A DNA stretch of 25,219 bases from Bacteroidales bacterium (lineage in GTDB: Bacteria; Bacteroidota; Bacteroidia; Bacteroidales; UBA932), in contig JALOCI010000039.1 of NCBI GenBank assembly GCA_023227835.1, forward strand, positions 1-25,219. Reading direction: 5' to 3'. Numbering within the stretch: position 1 is the stretch's first letter; each line of letters begins with the position of its first letter. Below, in pieces: positions 24,238 to 25,219 of this stretch. The notes under the pieces are model-generated. The model was given only the letters and a program-made list of their open reading frames with translations, made no database searches and was not told the origin of the DNA. The translations under genes and the position numbers were made by a program.

Positions 24238-24525
24238 TTAAAGGGCAGCGGCGATAGCATCGCGGCAGGCTTGGGCTTTGCCGAAGCCGCCCAGAGCATA
24301 GGTATGTTTTTTCCCGTCACTAGTGTGGATGATGAGCTGTTTGGTGAGTTTGGCGACTTCGACGGAGGTGATGCTGCGGAAGGGGATGCTGCTTTTCTTG
24401 ACGAGCGGAAACATGCCGTCCTTGATTTCGACGCGGTTGTCGTGGATGGTGAAGCTCAGAAATAAACGTGAGAACTTTTGCGGTTTCAATGTGATCAATG
24501 TCTCCTGGAGATGGATGGGTATCAT
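24238..24525 (-). CDS. Small PH-like domain protein
   Basis: A 95-residue protein with strand pattern FSRLFLSFTIHDNRVEIKDG, SIPFRSITSVEVAKL, KQLIIHTSDGKKHTYALGG and a C-terminal helix AQACRDAIAAAL: seven strands and a helix, as in bacterial PH-like domains, where 'I-x-F-x-x-I-x-x-V' links strands. No membrane segment is seen. It is the first gene of the minus-strand pair with the Ada-like zinc protein. The role is unknown; PH-like proteins often sit at membranes or scaffold complexes. Confidence 0.65.
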   Translation of the reverse strand: MIPIHLQETLITLKPQKFSRLFLSFTIHDNRVEIKDGMFPLVKKSSIPFRSITSVEVAKLTKQLIIHTSDGKKHTYALGGFGKAQACRDAIAAAL

Positions 24526-24549
24526 CTTTCATCGGCCATGCCCATTTGC

Positions 24550-24555
24550 TACAAT
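24550..24555 (+). promoter_or_regulatory. Candidate -10 box for the 23-codon gene
   Basis: TACAAT, with a weak -35 (TTTCAT at 24527-24532, spacing 17). It lies 28 bases before ATG 24583. Confidence 0.35.
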
Positions 24556-24582
24556 TAGCTATCACGGGGAGGAGGTATAGGA

Positions 24583-24654
24583 ATGGTCTTTTTGATTGTA
24601 CATTCGGCTCTGTTGTCTGCGATTGTGGCCTGGCTCTGGCTAAAAAAAACCTAG
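24583..24654 (+). CDS. 23-residue membrane peptide
   Basis: ATG 24583 to TAG 24654 with a strong GGAGGT ribosome site seven bases upstream, preceded by a possible TACAAT box. The product is almost one membrane helix (VFLIVHSALLSAIVAWLWL) with a basic KKT end, a type I toxin- or regulator-like size and shape. It precedes the repressor gene. No family known; it could be spurious, but the ribosome site is among the best in this region. Confidence 0.45.
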   Translation: MVFLIVHSALLSAIVAWLWLKKT

Positions 24655-24754
24655 ACGGTAACAGGCAACGACTTGGTAATCGTAACCACCGTTATGGTTG
24701 TAATATCTACCATAATACACCATATCATAATATTTGTCAATACCTAAAACCGAA

Positions 24755-24784
24755 TTGGTAGCTAAAATCACCGAAAAATATAAT
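24755..24784 (+). promoter_or_regulatory. Promoter of the repressor gene (leaderless)
   Basis: A -35 TTGGTA (24755-24760) and a perfect -10 TATAAT (24779-24784), 18 bases apart. The -10 box ends five bases before ATG 24790, so transcription should start at or within a base or two of the A of ATG. Confidence 0.65.
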
Positions 24785-24789
24785 ACACT

Positions 24790-25185
24790 ATGAAAGTGAG
24801 TGACAAAATGGTTATTTGGCTAACCGAAGAAATTCAAAAGCGAGGATGGTCACTTCGGGAACTTGCACGTAGAGCAGACTTATCACATGCTACCATCTCA
24901 AATGTCCTGTCTGAACAGAGTAAGCCAGGCTTTGATTTCTGTGTGGGAATTGCAAAAGCCCTTGATATTCCAGCCGAAGTTGTACTTCGTCACGCAGGAT
25001 TATTACCAGACACATCAACCTATGGTTCATTCGAGGACATGAACTTCCGCGAACTCTACGACCTGATGCGCAACCTGACGCCGAAGGAACGGCGCGATGT
25101 GTTGGAATACACGCGGCTGCGCTATCGCCTGCTCAAAGAAGAGCAAGCCGAGTCCCCGGCCGCAAAAAAGAACGCGGCCCCGTGA
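24790..25185 (+). CDS. XRE-family helix-turn-helix repressor
   Basis: A 131-residue protein. Residues 8-66 are a Cro/CI-type DNA-binding domain (VIWLTEEIQKRGWSLRELARRADLSHATISNVL, recognition helix around HATISNVL, then FCVGIAKALDIPAEVVLRHAGLL). The C-terminal part (residues 75-131) is a helical dimerisation-like segment (FRELYDLMRNLTPKERRDVLEYTRLRYRLL), with no LexA-type autopeptidase, so it would not be cleaved like CI or LexA. No ribosome site precedes ATG 24790; the promoter position implies a leaderless mRNA. It probably controls lysogeny and may bind the sites at 24680-24770. A palindrome GCGGCC/GGCCGC follows the stop (25174-25195). Confidence 0.82.
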   Translation: MKVSDKMVIWLTEEIQKRGWSLRELARRADLSHATISNVLSEQSKPGFDFCVGIAKALDIPAEVVLRHAGLLPDTSTYGSFEDMNFRELYDLMRNLTPKERRDVLEYTRLRYRLLKEEQAESPAAKKNAAP

Positions 25186-25209
25186 GCGAGGCCGCCAGGG
25201 GGTTAAGCA

Positions 25210-25219
25210 ATGCGAAAAG
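25210..25219 (+). CDS. Start of the next gene, cut by the window edge
   Basis: ATG 25210 follows an AGGGGG ribosome site (25197-25202) at good spacing and begins MRK. Only three codons and one base are visible, so nothing can be said about the product. Confidence 0.35.

Larger units (their letters stand above)
24526..24789. other. AT-rich control region between divergent genes
   Basis: Apart from the 23-codon frame at 24583, no gene is seen. Composition becomes clearly AT-rich from about 24670. It contains an inverted pair AACCA/TGGTT (24684-24699), a TGGT-N7-ACCA pair before it, and ACCATA direct repeats near 24709 and 24720, candidate operator half-sites for the repressor downstream. Confidence 0.5.

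Overview
This window is part of a temperate, long-tailed (siphovirus-like) phage or prophage. The structural genes run left to right in one late operon (positions 1 to about 22240). They are followed by a convergent integrase with a likely attP site (22337-23516) and a short lysogeny or accessory segment (23651-25219). The host is probably a member of the Chloroflexota. The evidence is indirect: exported proteins have Thr/Pro-rich linkers, one carries a YLPLV-type motif often seen in exported Chloroflexota proteins, and one ends in a small Ada-like zinc domain behind a TP-rich stalk. No rRNA, CRISPR array or transposase is visible. Terminase, replication and lysis genes are not in the window.

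Layout. Head genes: 5'-truncated portal fused to a Mu gpF/SPP1 gp7-type domain (2-1615), HK97 gp10-like protein (1618-1965), prohead protease with scaffold-like tail (1969-3306), major capsid protein (3334-4413), and four small beta-rich putative decoration or fibre proteins (4528-6411), one with 41-residue repeats. Inserted cargo (6408-10329): two exported proteins (one with YadA-like head repeats), a complete small ECF-type sigma factor, a secreted membrane-anchored HEXXH metallopeptidase and a caspase/CHAT-like protein, all overlapping or nearly so. Neck and tail genes resume at 10441: gp6-like connector, a secreted Thr-rich protein, a zinc-ribbon/HhH protein, head-closure and tail-completion proteins, two tandem major tail proteins, tail assembly chaperone pair, tape measure, and two distal tail proteins separated by an unannotated 42-codon gene. 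The late operon ends with a second caspase-like gene, this time with a membrane segment and a long ectodomain, followed by a strong hairpin terminator.

The right end holds a tyrosine recombinase on the minus strand. Just upstream of it lies the 3' half of a tRNA-Pro(UGG) gene with inverted core arms around a 7-bp spacer and several copies of a possible arm-type site; this is best read as attP. Beyond are a minus-strand pair (stalked Ada-like zinc protein and a PH-like protein), an AT-rich control region with a 23-codon membrane peptide, and an XRE-family repressor that appears to be transcribed leaderless.

The most unusual content is the sigma factor / membrane metallopeptidase / caspase-like cassette plus the second, transmembrane caspase-like protein at the end of the tail operon, and a dispersed 28-bp imperfect palindrome in at least four intergenic gaps. 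Functions for these are inferred, not demonstrated.
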